A DNA stretch of 64,000 nucleotides from Tissierella creatinini. GTDB taxonomy: Bacteria > Bacillota > Clostridia > Tissierellales > Tissierellaceae. The notes under the pieces were generated by a model. That model searched no databases. It was given only the letters and a program-made list of their open reading frames with translations, and had not been told where the DNA came from. The translations under genes and the position numbers were made by a program. The stretch is from NCBI GenBank assembly GCA_005046945.1, contig SUSS01000006.1, forward strand, positions 62,001 to 126,000. The letters are read 5' to 3'. Shown in pieces: positions 19,976 through 28,228 of the stretch (the stretch's first letter is position 1; each line of letters starts with the position of its first letter).

Positions 19976-20144
19976 TCTATGTCGATATTTTTCTACTTAT
20001 GCTCTGAATAAAAACATTAGTTGCTAGCTGTAATTAAATGGTATATAGTGAATATATGCATTTAGAAACTCAGACAAAAAAGGACTGTGATCTAGCAAAG
20101 GCCATATTACGACTACTATGAAGCAATAAAGGAGAGAAATTTTA

Positions 20145-22163
20145 GTGTCTCGCAAGATTGAAGAAATAATAGATAAGATGATTGAAGATAGGGCAAAAGG
20201 TAATACAGCTATTGCAGAAATGACTAGGGCTAAACTAATCTTAAAAGGAATTTATCCTGATAAATATAATGAAAATCAAGAGGAACACTCAAACACCATT
20301 GAAAAATTAATAGAAATAAATAAACAATGGAATGCTGAAGAATCAATTGATGGGTATAGTAATCTACAAACTGCATACTCACAAAAAGAGTTAGAAGAAG
20401 AGGCAGTCTTAGAGATTCAAAGTCAAATAAATCATAAAAGCACAAAAGTACTTATTTACTTTGCATCATCATCATATGATCAAGAAAGATTAAGTCAAAT
20501 GATGCAGAAATCATTTGAAGGTTGCATTATATTTGGTTGCTCAACAGCTGGAGAAAGAATTAATGAAAAGCTTTTGACCAATTCTATAGTTGTATTATCT
20601 TTAGGACATAATCTTATTGCTGACGCAAAAGTTGAAGTGATACAGGATTTAAATAGAGATTTCAACACAAAAGGAGCTTTCGAATCTTTTGGTAGATATT
20701 TCAATGAAAGTCCAACTACAATGGATCCTATAAAACATGTTGGAATTGTACTAATCGATGGGTTGAGTTCACAAGAAGAAAAAATCATGGATGAAATAGG
20801 GGACTTAACTAATATTAACTTTATAGGAGGCTCTGCAGGTGACAACCTAAAATTTGAGAAGACTACTGTTTATGCAAATGGAAAGAGCTATAGCAATTCG
20901 GCAGTAATAGCTTTGTTGAAGATGCAGGACAAGGTAGGATTCAGCATTATTAAAACACAAAGTTTTAAAGCTCTCGACTCTATATTAGTTGCGAATAAAG
21001 TCAATGAAAAAACTCGTGAAGTTATTGAGTTTAACCATAAACCTGCAGCCAATGCCTATGCAGATGCACTTGGCATATCTGTCGAAGAAATACAGAGTCG
21101 TTTTTTTAGGCATCCTGTTGGACTTCTTATTGATGAGGACCATATCCTAATTCGAAGCCCTATGCAAAAAAATGGCTCAAATATAAAATTTAGCTGCAAT
21201 ATACTTAATAATATGGAAGTTAGATTACTAGAAGCAAAAGACATTGTTGAACAGACTAAAATTGCATTAGATAAGAAAAAACAAAAATTAGGAGATAAGC
21301 TTGTAGGGATTTTGTCTTTTGATTGTGTTTATCGTAGACTTGAAATAGAAAATAAAAATTTAGTAGAATAATATGGTAAAATTTTTTCTGATATTCCAAC
21401 AGTAGGCTGCTATTCATATGGTGAAGCATATATAGGCCATACGAATCAGACATTGACCATGGTCGTTTTTACATATGATAGAGTAGATAAGGTCGCTATT
21501 AAAGACGAAATTTCATATGGTGAAGAAAATCAACGATTAACTCAAGAGAATCTTGATTTAAAAAGAGAAATTCAAGAACTTAGGTATAAACTTGAATTAA
21601 CAACTAAGGAACTAAGGCAATTCAATATTGCTTTAAAGGACGAAATCCATGAGAGGACTAAAAGAGAAGAGGAAATTAAGTATTTGAGTTATCATGATGA
21701 ATTGACCGGTCTTTATAACCGCCGCTACTATCAAGAAACTGTTAGAAAATTGGATAATGAGGATAATTTGCCAATATCAATTATATTTGGAGATGTTAAC
21801 TACTTAAAGCATATCAATGACAATATGGGTCATGATAAAGGCGATGAACTTATACAAAAGGCAGCAAATTCATTAAAAGCAGTATGCCGTAAAGATGATG
21901 TTATAGTTCGCTTTGGTGGTGATGAGTTTGTTATTTTGTTAGCCAATTCATCTAATGAAGTAGCTAAAGATATTATTAAAAGAATAGAAAAACTTATATC
22001 CAGCGAGTCAATAAACAATCAACCTATTAGTATTGCTTTTGGTTGTTATACAAAAGAGAAAGTTGATGAGAGTATTGAAAATATACTTAAGAAAGCTGAA
22101 GAACTAATGTATGAACAAAAAATAGCTAAAAAGGAATATGTTGTTAGTTTTTCAACAAAATAA
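20145..22163 (+). pseudogene. FIST-domain / GGDEF diguanylate cyclase, split by one in-frame TAA
   Basis: Codons 1-408 encode a FIST sensor (FIST_N then FIST_C) starting at a GTG behind AAGGAGAG. A TAA at 21369-21371 stops it in the middle of FIST_C. The same frame then continues without any shift (YGKIFSDIPTVGCYSYGEAY completes FIST_C) into a coiled coil and a GGDEF domain (DELTGLYNRR; RFGGDEFVILL, with an RKDD I-site five residues before GGDEF). The intact protein would be about 672 residues and would make cyclic di-GMP in response to a small ligand. A single G-to-T change in a GAA codon explains the stop. The second half could be made alone from the ATG at 21453. Confidence 0.85.
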
Positions 22164-22173
22164 TAAATTTGTA

Positions 22174-22214
22174 TACAATAAGAGACTAGGTATGATGCCT
22201 AGTCTCTTATTGTA
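22174..22214. terminator. Rho-independent terminator (near-perfect hairpin)
   Basis: TACAATAAGAGACTAGG pairs with CCTAGTCTCTTATTGTA. It closes the FIST-GGDEF locus. Confidence 0.75.
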
Positions 22215-22264
22215 TAATACCTAGACATTGGGTAATTGAATAAAAAATCGTCCATAAATTTTTT

Positions 22265-22594
22265 ATGATCCGGGAAACAAATGATGTAAATATAAGCAAT
22301 AAAGAGCGAGCAGAAATGGCAGCAGATTCAGGAGCAGATATCTTTGTTCGTATACACGCTGATGGGTCGGAAAATAGTAGTGTAAATGGGATTTTAGTCT
22401 TATGTCCAGCTAAAGACAATCCCTATATTTCACACTTGTATTCAGATAGTCGGTTATTATCTGATAATTTGTTGTCTGCAATGGTATCTGCCACAGGGGC
22501 AAAAAATCGTGGGGTTTACGAGGTTAACAATATGAGTGGCATCAACTGGGCAACCATACCGGTGACAATTGTAGAGCATTTGTATAATTTTTAA
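22265..22594 (+). pseudogene. N-acetylmuramoyl-L-alanine amidase fragment (Amidase_3)
   Basis: About 109 codons match the middle of a zinc Amidase_3 domain: REtNDVNISNKERAE, ADIFVRIHADGSE (metal-binding His), VNGILVLCP and IPVTIVEH. The N-terminal part with the first metal ligands is missing, and after IPVTIVE the expected MGFMxN segment is replaced by a few unrelated codons and a stop. It is a remnant of a spore-cortex or cell-wall amidase gene, lying directly before the ubiquitin-like operon. Confidence 0.75.
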
Positions 22595-22621
22595 ATATTT
22601 AAAAAAATTATGCATAAAAAA

Positions 22622-22647
22622 GAAGGATTTACCAAATTTGTGTCGAA
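22622..22647 (+). promoter_or_regulatory. Conserved GAAGGATTT...TGTCGAA motif (0A-like box) before the ubiquitin-like operon
   Basis: GAAGGATTTACC, then TGTGTCGAATATT. The TGTCGAA core at 22641-22647 equals the Spo0A-binding 0A box. Near-identical blocks occur at 58891 and 61931, each about 70-80 bases before a start codon. Spo0A control is an inference from this match. Confidence 0.5.
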
Positions 22648-22709
22648 TATTAAAGCTGGCATCAAAATTTACTAAAAACAAAATAAGAATACTGAAAGGA
22701 TGATAGGAG

Positions 22710-22991
22710 ATGGCAAAAATAAGCGTTGTTATTGTCGATGCTACTGGAAACAAGGAGCAAAGGGTTGGTTTGCCCGACGATATAAAGCTAGGAATTATAA
22801 TGGTGAAGCTCATAGATAAAATCAAACTACCTTCAGTAGGACCTGATGGGAATCCAATCAGCTACAAATTTATACATAAAGTTAGTGGAAAGCAACTGCT
22901 AGAGACACAGACTCTCTCTGAAGCCGATGTAAATGATGGGGATGTATTGAGACTTCAACCGGAAATAACTGCAGGTAGTATAAATGAATAA
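22710..22991 (+). CDS. Ubiquitin-like protein (YukD/EsaB-like beta-grasp)
   Basis: 93 residues with the pattern of the YukD-type ubiquitin fold: a first strand with conserved DATGN, LPDDI near residues 21-25, a helix, LPSVGPDGNPISYKF, the SGKQL turn, and DGDVLRLQPEIT near the end. It is the first gene of the operon and overlaps the E1 gene by eight bases. That makes it the likely modifier activated by the E1 and E2 that follow. The C-terminus ends AGSINE, not Gly-Gly. Gly89 followed by a four-residue tail suggests that the tail is trimmed first, or that a non-canonical carboxylate is used (inference). The nearest named relatives are the small type VII secretion proteins, but no EssC or WXG100 gene is visible here. 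Confidence 0.85.
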   Translation: MAKISVVIVDATGNKEQRVGLPDDIKLGIIMVKLIDKIKLPSVGPDGNPISYKFIHKVSGKQLLETQTLSEADVNDGDVLRLQPEITAGSINE

Positions 22992-24168
22992 TGAAATAGA
23001 GCTTTCCAAAACAGAAATATTAGAGGATAGGTATAGTCGATTAAAACTGATTCCCTGGTGGAATCAGGATAGATTATCTAATGCAAAGATAATGGTAGTA
23101 GGGGCTGGTGCCATAGGTAATGAATTAATAAAAAATCTAGCCTTATTAGGGATAGGGGAAATAATAGTAATCGACATGGATAAAATCGAAGAAGCAAATC
23201 TGACTAGGTCAGTTTTATTCAGAAAATCAGATATCGGCAGATTTAAAGCGGATGTGGCCTGTGAAAGAGCTATGGAGATAAACCCAGATGTAAGAGCAAT
23301 ACCCATAAATGCGAATATCATAGATAATATTGGATTAGGAGTCTATAGAAGAATGGATGTAGTTTTAGGAGGTCTTGATAACAGGGAGGCTAGACTTGCC
23401 ATAAATCAAGCTTGTTATAAGGTAAATAAACCATGGATAGATGGTGCAATAGAAGCCCTCAATGGTATTGCAAGAGTGTTTATTCCTCCGGAAGGCCCTT
23501 GTTATGAATGTACAATGACAGAAACAGACTGGAAATTAATTAATAAGAGAAAGTCTTGTGCCTTATTAACTCACCAGGAAATGAAAGAGGGTAAAATCCC
23601 AACCACACCTACTTCATCTTCAATAATAGGGGGAATACAGATTCAAGAAATGCTCAAGCTGCTACATGGGGATAGAAATCTACCAATACTGGCAGGGAAA
23701 GGGTATGTATTTAATGGCCTTACCCATGATTCATATATGGTTGAATATCAAAGAAAAGAGGATTGTATGAGTCATTACACTTACGAGAATATAATTGAAA
23801 AAGACTGGTCAGTTAAATCACTTAGGCTAATAGATATGGTTGAATCAGTAAAAAATGATTTGGGAGATAAGGCAATAATCGAATTTGACAGAGAGATAGT
23901 GACTAATGCAAATTGCACATGCGGATATAAAAAGGAAATATTCTTACCTATTCACTTGCTTAAAGGAGAAGATTTAATATGCCCAGCTTGCGGAAAGGGC
24001 ATGCAATATGACAGCGCTCATTCCTTAGATGGCAGTGAGGACTTTTTGGATAGAAAATTTGTCGATATTGGCATACCTTTATTACATATTATTAGTGGAC
24101 GAGCTGGTCTAAATACAAAGCATTATGAATTTACTAAAGACTTTAATAATGTTTTTGTGAATTATTAG
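22984..24168 (+). CDS. E1-like ubiquitin-activating enzyme (ThiF/HesA fold)
   Basis: 394 residues. The adenylation domain (about 15-240) has the nucleotide loop VVGAGAIGNE (38-47), the acidic DMDKIEEANLTRS segment and GGLDNREARLAIN. A Cys173-x2-Cys176 pair probably binds zinc together with a distant pair. Cys192 in KSCALLT is the best candidate for the thioester cysteine. A C-terminal domain (about 270-390) carries CTCG (311-313) and CPAC (333-336), a further zinc-binding module. In this family the enzyme adenylates the C-terminus of a ubiquitin-fold protein and passes it to an E2. It overlaps the ubiquitin-like gene by eight bases and is 12 bases from the E2 gene. Confidence 0.88.
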   Translation: MNNEIELSKTEILEDRYSRLKLIPWWNQDRLSNAKIMVVGAGAIGNELIKNLALLGIGEIIVIDMDKIEEANLTRSVLFRKSDIGRFKADVACERAMEINPDVRAIPINANIIDNIGLGVYRRMDVVLGGLDNREARLAINQACYKVNKPWIDGAIEALNGIARVFIPPEGPCYECTMTETDWKLINKRKSCALLTHQEMKEGKIPTTPTSSSIIGGIQIQEMLKLLHGDRNLPILAGKGYVFNGLTHDSYMVEYQRKEDCMSHYTYENIIEKDWSVKSLRLIDMVESVKNDLGDKAIIEFDREIVTNANCTCGYKKEIFLPIHLLKGEDLICPACGKGMQYDSAHSLDGSEDFLDRKFVDIGIPLLHIISGRAGLNTKHYEFTKDFNNVFVNY

Positions 24169-24180
24169 GGGGGCGATAGA

Positions 24181-25869
24181 ATGAATCCAAGAATGCGTAG
24201 GATATCATCAGACTGGGAACAAATACAAAAAGACTTTTCAGGGCATAAAAATATTCTGATAGAACCAATCGGTGGAGAACCTCCGGAAAAGTACCGAGTT
24301 ACATATTATTTAAAAGGCATATACCTACTAGAGGATGGTAGGATTCAACCTTTGGGTAAGCACATAGTTGAAATAATATTGCATGCTGAGTACCCAAGAT
24401 ATAAACCCCTGTGTAAGATATTAACGCCTATTTATCACCCTAATTTTAGGGATGGTCAAATATGCATAGGTGATATATGGGGAGCTGGTGAATCAATATC
24501 AGACATTATAGTAAACATTGGGGATATGATTCAATATAAATCATGGAATTCATTTAGCCCACTAAGTGCTGATGCAGCTAATTGGGCCATAGAGCACAAG
24601 GAACTTTTTCCCATTGGGAATATAGATTTATATAAACCTGAATCTGAAGCATATGATAGGGATGCAGAGATAGAGGTGTTATCCGAAAATGATGAAATTG
24701 AAAACTTTAAGGATACATCTGAAGATAGTGAACCATCAGAAGAAGCCAATGCATATGATGGGGGAGAAGCAGTAATTGCTGAAGCAATAGAAGCAAACCA
24801 AGATGATTTTATTATAACTAAGGAAGAACTTGCAGGTGTAAACTTTATTCCTACTGCACAAAGAACTCAAACTATTCATGCTAGGGAAAACAATACTGAT
24901 AAGCAAATAAACTTTAATACAGTATTTAAAAAAGGAATCATATACGGTCTTATAGGTGGTGCTATAGGATGGTTGGTAAACGAGGTCTTCTATGGCACTA
25001 CTGATAGCTATGCAATACTTGATAATATGGGTTATACAATTGGTGATTTGATAGATCTTCCGGAAAATGTTGGGTTGAATATTATTTCTAAAGCAGTAAG
25101 AATATCATCAGGTCTATTCTCAGGGATAATTGCTGCCTTTATTGGGGCCCTAATGGGTATTGGTGAAGGTATCTATTATGGCTCTAAGGATAAATTAATT
25201 AAATATGGATTGATGGGTGCGGGAATTGGAGCTGTAATAGGATATTTTAGTGGCTACATAGGTCAAATTTTTTATTCGCTTCTACTTGAAGATGCTGATT
25301 CGATTATTGCATATTCTATAGTTCGAGCAATAGGATGGGCAATTATGGGAGTTGGTACAGGATTCTCAATAGGGCTTATAAAACCGGAAAAAAAACGTAT
25401 TCTTTATTGCTCAATAGGTGGATTAGGTGGGGGTTTTGTAGGAGGTTTGCTATTTGACTCAATTTATGATGCTTTTTCAAGTGAAGGAGATACTGGAACC
25501 TTGTCAAGAGCAATAGGAATAATAATCCTAGCTTCCCTAATTGGCCTTGGTATTGGAGTCCTTGAGCAGTTTGCTAAACAAGCGTGGCTTAAGGTAGCGA
25601 GAGGAGAGTTTGAGGGAAAAGAGTATTTAGTATTTTCAGGCCTAACAAGTATTGGAAATTCAGGGCAGAATTCAATAGCCTTGTTTAAAGACAAATTGGT
25701 TTCGCCAAATCATTGCGATATTTTACAAGAAGGAAGCAAATATATTCTAGTGGACAAAGGATCAAGTATGGGGACAATTGTAAATGGAATGAGGATAAAC
25801 AGACATGTATTAAGGCAAGGCGATACAATATCTATTGGAAATTCAGTACTAGTATTTAATACTAAATGA
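24181..25869 (+). CDS. E2 (UBC-fold) fused to a multi-pass membrane region and a C-terminal FHA domain
   Basis: 562 residues in three parts. Residues 1-145 have a UBC-like E2 fold: YPRYKPLCKILTPIYHPN, the HPN motif at 86-88, and the expected catalytic Cys95 in GQICIGDIW, followed by the SPLSADAANWAIEH helix. An acidic linker follows (about 150-245). Residues about 250-475 are Gly-rich membrane helices (for example GLIGGAIGWL, GAGIGAVIGYFSGYIG, GGLGGGFVGGLLF). Residues about 479-562 form an FHA domain (SIGNSGQNSI, SPNHCDI, GSSMGTIVNG), which would read phosphothreonine. I know no characterised protein with this order. It would hold conjugation at the cytoplasmic membrane and tie it to a Ser/Thr kinase signal. 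Confidence 0.87.
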   Translation: MNPRMRRISSDWEQIQKDFSGHKNILIEPIGGEPPEKYRVTYYLKGIYLLEDGRIQPLGKHIVEIILHAEYPRYKPLCKILTPIYHPNFRDGQICIGDIWGAGESISDIIVNIGDMIQYKSWNSFSPLSADAANWAIEHKELFPIGNIDLYKPESEAYDRDAEIEVLSENDEIENFKDTSEDSEPSEEANAYDGGEAVIAEAIEANQDDFIITKEELAGVNFIPTAQRTQTIHARENNTDKQINFNTVFKKGIIYGLIGGAIGWLVNEVFYGTTDSYAILDNMGYTIGDLIDLPENVGLNIISKAVRISSGLFSGIIAAFIGALMGIGEGIYYGSKDKLIKYGLMGAGIGAVIGYFSGYIGQIFYSLLLEDADSIIAYSIVRAIGWAIMGVGTGFSIGLIKPEKKRILYCSIGGLGGGFVGGLLFDSIYDAFSSEGDTGTLSRAIGIIILASLIGLGIGVLEQFAKQAWLKVARGEFEGKEYLVFSGLTSIGNSGQNSIALFKDKLVSPNHCDILQEGSKYILVDKGSSMGTIVNGMRINRHVLRQGDTISIGNSVLVFNTK

Positions 25870-25873
25870 TCTC

Positions 25874-26773
25874 ATGGAGATGAGAAACAATATGTGGCAG
25901 AAGAAAATAATTATTTGTCTTTTATTCATTATCCTACTGTTTTTTTGTTCCAAGCCAACAAAAGCCATTGGTTTTGCTCCTGAGGACTTATATCAGTCCA
26001 TAGTCGTAATAGTATCAGGAAATTCTCTTGGAAGCGGTTTTTTCCTTGAGAATAATTTAATCATCACTAATGCCCATGTAATTGATAATAAAAATAGAGT
26101 ATATGTCTCCTTATATAAGGGTGACACTTATATTGCTGAATTGGTTGATATTAGTAGGCAGTTAGATATAGCTGTCTTAAGAATAGATAATCTAAATATT
26201 CCTTTTCTTAGTATCGCCAAGGAAGAGGACATATCAATAGGCGAAGATGTCTATGCCATAGGAGCACCTAACAATATGGCTTATACACTTACCAAGGGAG
26301 TATTATCTGCTAAAGACAGGCAAGTAGGTAATATTGGATACATCCAGACAGACGCTTCCATTAATTCCGGAAATAGTGGGGGGCCACTTGTCAATGATAG
26401 CGGAAAAGTAATAGGAATGAATGCTTTAAAGGTTTTTGATACTGAAGGGATTGGACTGGCTATACCAATTAATGTAATTATAGAATATCTAAAACAAAAT
26501 GAAATAGGACTTTCTAGTCAGGTGGATAGCACAATAGAAAGCCAAGATAGCCAGATTAATTCAAGTGATATTGAAGAAGTCAAGTCAATGGAAGATTTAT
26601 TGGTGGAGAATTCTCAATTAAAATCAACTAATTATAGTTTGAAGATATATTTATTTCTCCTAATTATTTCAAATCTAATAACAGGGATTTTATTAATATT
26701 ATTGTTAATAAATAAAAAAAGAAATAAAACAAAAAATGATGATGTGGAATTCGACATTGATATATTGGATTAG
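25874..26773 (+). CDS. Membrane-anchored trypsin-like (HtrA/DegP-type) serine protease without PDZ
   Basis: 299 residues. There is a hydrophobic N-terminus (11-24), probably a signal anchor, then a trypsin-like domain with the full triad: His68 in TNAHV, Asp98 in LDIAVL and Ser168 in GNSGGP. A Ser-rich stalk follows, then a C-terminal membrane helix (about 257-280) with a basic and acidic cytoplasmic tail. No PDZ domain. The catalytic domain is expected outside the membrane. The gene begins four bases after the E2 gene; codon 1 lacks a good ribosome site, and an in-frame ATG at 25892 behind GGAGATGAG is an alternative start. It may process envelope substrates of the system (inference). Confidence 0.85.
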   Translation: MEMRNNMWQKKIIICLLFIILLFFCSKPTKAIGFAPEDLYQSIVVIVSGNSLGSGFFLENNLIITNAHVIDNKNRVYVSLYKGDTYIAELVDISRQLDIAVLRIDNLNIPFLSIAKEEDISIGEDVYAIGAPNNMAYTLTKGVLSAKDRQVGNIGYIQTDASINSGNSGGPLVNDSGKVIGMNALKVFDTEGIGLAIPINVIIEYLKQNEIGLSSQVDSTIESQDSQINSSDIEEVKSMEDLLVENSQLKSTNYSLKIYLFLLIISNLITGILLILLLINKKRNKTKNDDVEFDIDILD

Positions 26774-26809
26774 AATAGCTTTTATCAATATTTAAGGAAG
26801 GTGATTGAA

Positions 26810-27364
26810 ATGAATGAACAAGTAAGTTTTTCATGCCCTAACTGTGGAGAGCCCTTAGAAGACGGTCTGAATTTCTGTGGCTCCTGCGGCAATCAAATTG
26901 AAGTTACACAACCTATAATGACCACATCTATTGAAGAATACAATTCAAGAATTCAAGATTCAAATAATCTAAAGTCTAAGACAAGGGATATTTCTAAGCT
27001 AATACCATTGGTAATAGCAGTAGTTTTGTTGATTACAACTATATACGAATACTATATAATACAGAAAAAAAACAATGATTTAATTGTTATGGAGGATCAG
27101 ATATACAGCTTGACTGGACAGGTATCTCAACTAGAAGATGAAGTATTTCAATTGGAAGATGATATATCTATAATGAGTAGTAAGAATTATCAACTCCAGC
27201 AAAGATCTGATTTTATGGATGAATATATAGCATTGGTAAGCGATGATGATACATATCAATATCATACACTAGGTTGCTATAGATTTGATAGCACCTACTT
27301 CTGGGCATATAATATTAACCAAGCTTGGAACTTGGGATTTAGTGAATGCAGTTATTGCCATTAA
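26810..27364 (+). CDS. Zinc-ribbon membrane protein with coiled coil and a Cys/His C-terminal patch
   Basis: 184 residues from the ATG behind AAGGAAGGTG. An N-terminal zinc ribbon has Cys9, Cys12, Cys23 and Cys26. A membrane helix (about 62-84) is followed by a heptad-rich coiled coil (about 90-140). The C-terminal 40 residues contain YHTLGCYRF...AWNLGFSECSYCH, spaced like small metal-binding modules that carry a YHxxxC...GYxPCxxC pattern. The ribbon would be inside the cell and the patch outside. No function is known; its place in the operon suggests a membrane adaptor for the conjugation enzymes. Confidence 0.7.
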   Translation: MNEQVSFSCPNCGEPLEDGLNFCGSCGNQIEVTQPIMTTSIEEYNSRIQDSNNLKSKTRDISKLIPLVIAVVLLITTIYEYYIIQKKNNDLIVMEDQIYSLTGQVSQLEDEVFQLEDDISIMSSKNYQLQQRSDFMDEYIALVSDDDTYQYHTLGCYRFDSTYFWAYNINQAWNLGFSECSYCH

Positions 27365-27394
27365 TATATAGGATGAATAAAAAGGAGGATAAAG

Positions 27395-28195
27395 ATGGAT
27401 ACATATTTAAACAAAACCTGTCCCTACTGTAAAACTGAGTTAAATTCTACAGATGAAGTTATTGAATGCAGTAAGTGTGGAATGCCTCATCATAAAAACT
27501 GTTGGGAGGAGAATCTAGGTTGTACCACTTTTGGTTGTACGGGAAAGCTACAACAAGTATCAGCAAATGGAGAGGAAATAATATGCTACTCATGTGGGTA
27601 TTCAAACACTGGTGGTGCAAAGTTTTGTGCGAACTGTGGAATTTCTTTAAGTATCAATAATAATCATAATCAGGCTTACAATCAGCCTCATCAGTCCCAC
27701 CAGTCACAACAGGACTATCAAGCCAATCAATCTCAACAATCTAATTATGGTTCTAGTAGTTATTATACTCAAGCTAACAGTATAAATGATGATTTTACAA
27801 TGTTCATAGGAAATAATGCATCCTACTATATCAGTAAATTCTCTGATATTAAGAATTCAACAAACAAGAATAGCTGGAATTGGCCTGCTTTTTTATTTTC
27901 ATCTTATTGGCTTATTTATAGAAAGATGTACACCCCAGGTTTAATACTTGCAGGTGTAGGATTTTTTATGAGCGTTTTTCCAATAGCAGGAATAATCGGC
28001 CTTGGTGTATCAATTTATCTTGGGGTAATGGGAAATAGCATTTATCTGAATTATGTGGAAAAAGAAATATCAAATGCTAGAAACTTAAATTCTATTAACA
28101 AGCAACAGTTATTCAATAAAAGAGGTGGCACCTCAATAGGACCAGTTTTTGGAGTAATGGCGGTTATTTTTATTTTAGCACTTTTATCTTATTAA
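27395..28195 (+). CDS. Prokaryotic RING-finger protein with zinc ribbon and DUF2628 membrane domain (E3-like candidate)
   Basis: 266 residues. Residues 9-48 form a cross-brace-like cluster: Cys9, Cys12, Cys25, Cys28, His32/33, Cys36, Cys43 and Cys48, with the WEENLGCTTFGC segment seen in prokaryotic RING families. A second zinc ribbon uses Cys64, Cys67, Cys78 and Cys81. A Gln/Asn-rich linker (about 88-135) leads to a DUF2628-type domain (NWPAFLFSSYWLIYRKMY) with three or four membrane helices. In eukaryotes a RING recruits E2s, so this is the natural E3 candidate of the operon (family knowledge plus inference). AAGGAGG precedes the ATG. Confidence 0.8.
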   Translation: MDTYLNKTCPYCKTELNSTDEVIECSKCGMPHHKNCWEENLGCTTFGCTGKLQQVSANGEEIICYSCGYSNTGGAKFCANCGISLSINNNHNQAYNQPHQSHQSQQDYQANQSQQSNYGSSSYYTQANSINDDFTMFIGNNASYYISKFSDIKNSTNKNSWNWPAFLFSSYWLIYRKMYTPGLILAGVGFFMSVFPIAGIIGLGVSIYLGVMGNSIYLNYVEKEISNARNLNSINKQQLFNKRGGTSIGPVFGVMAVIFILALLSY

Positions 28196-28228
28196 TAGCT
28201 AATAAATACAATCATAGGAGAGTATGAT

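Noticed and set aside
22710-22991. Type VII secretion locus suggested by the YukD-like gene
   Set aside because: No EssC/YukA ATPase, WXG100 or EsaA gene is present; the E1, E2 and JAMM genes fit a conjugation system better.
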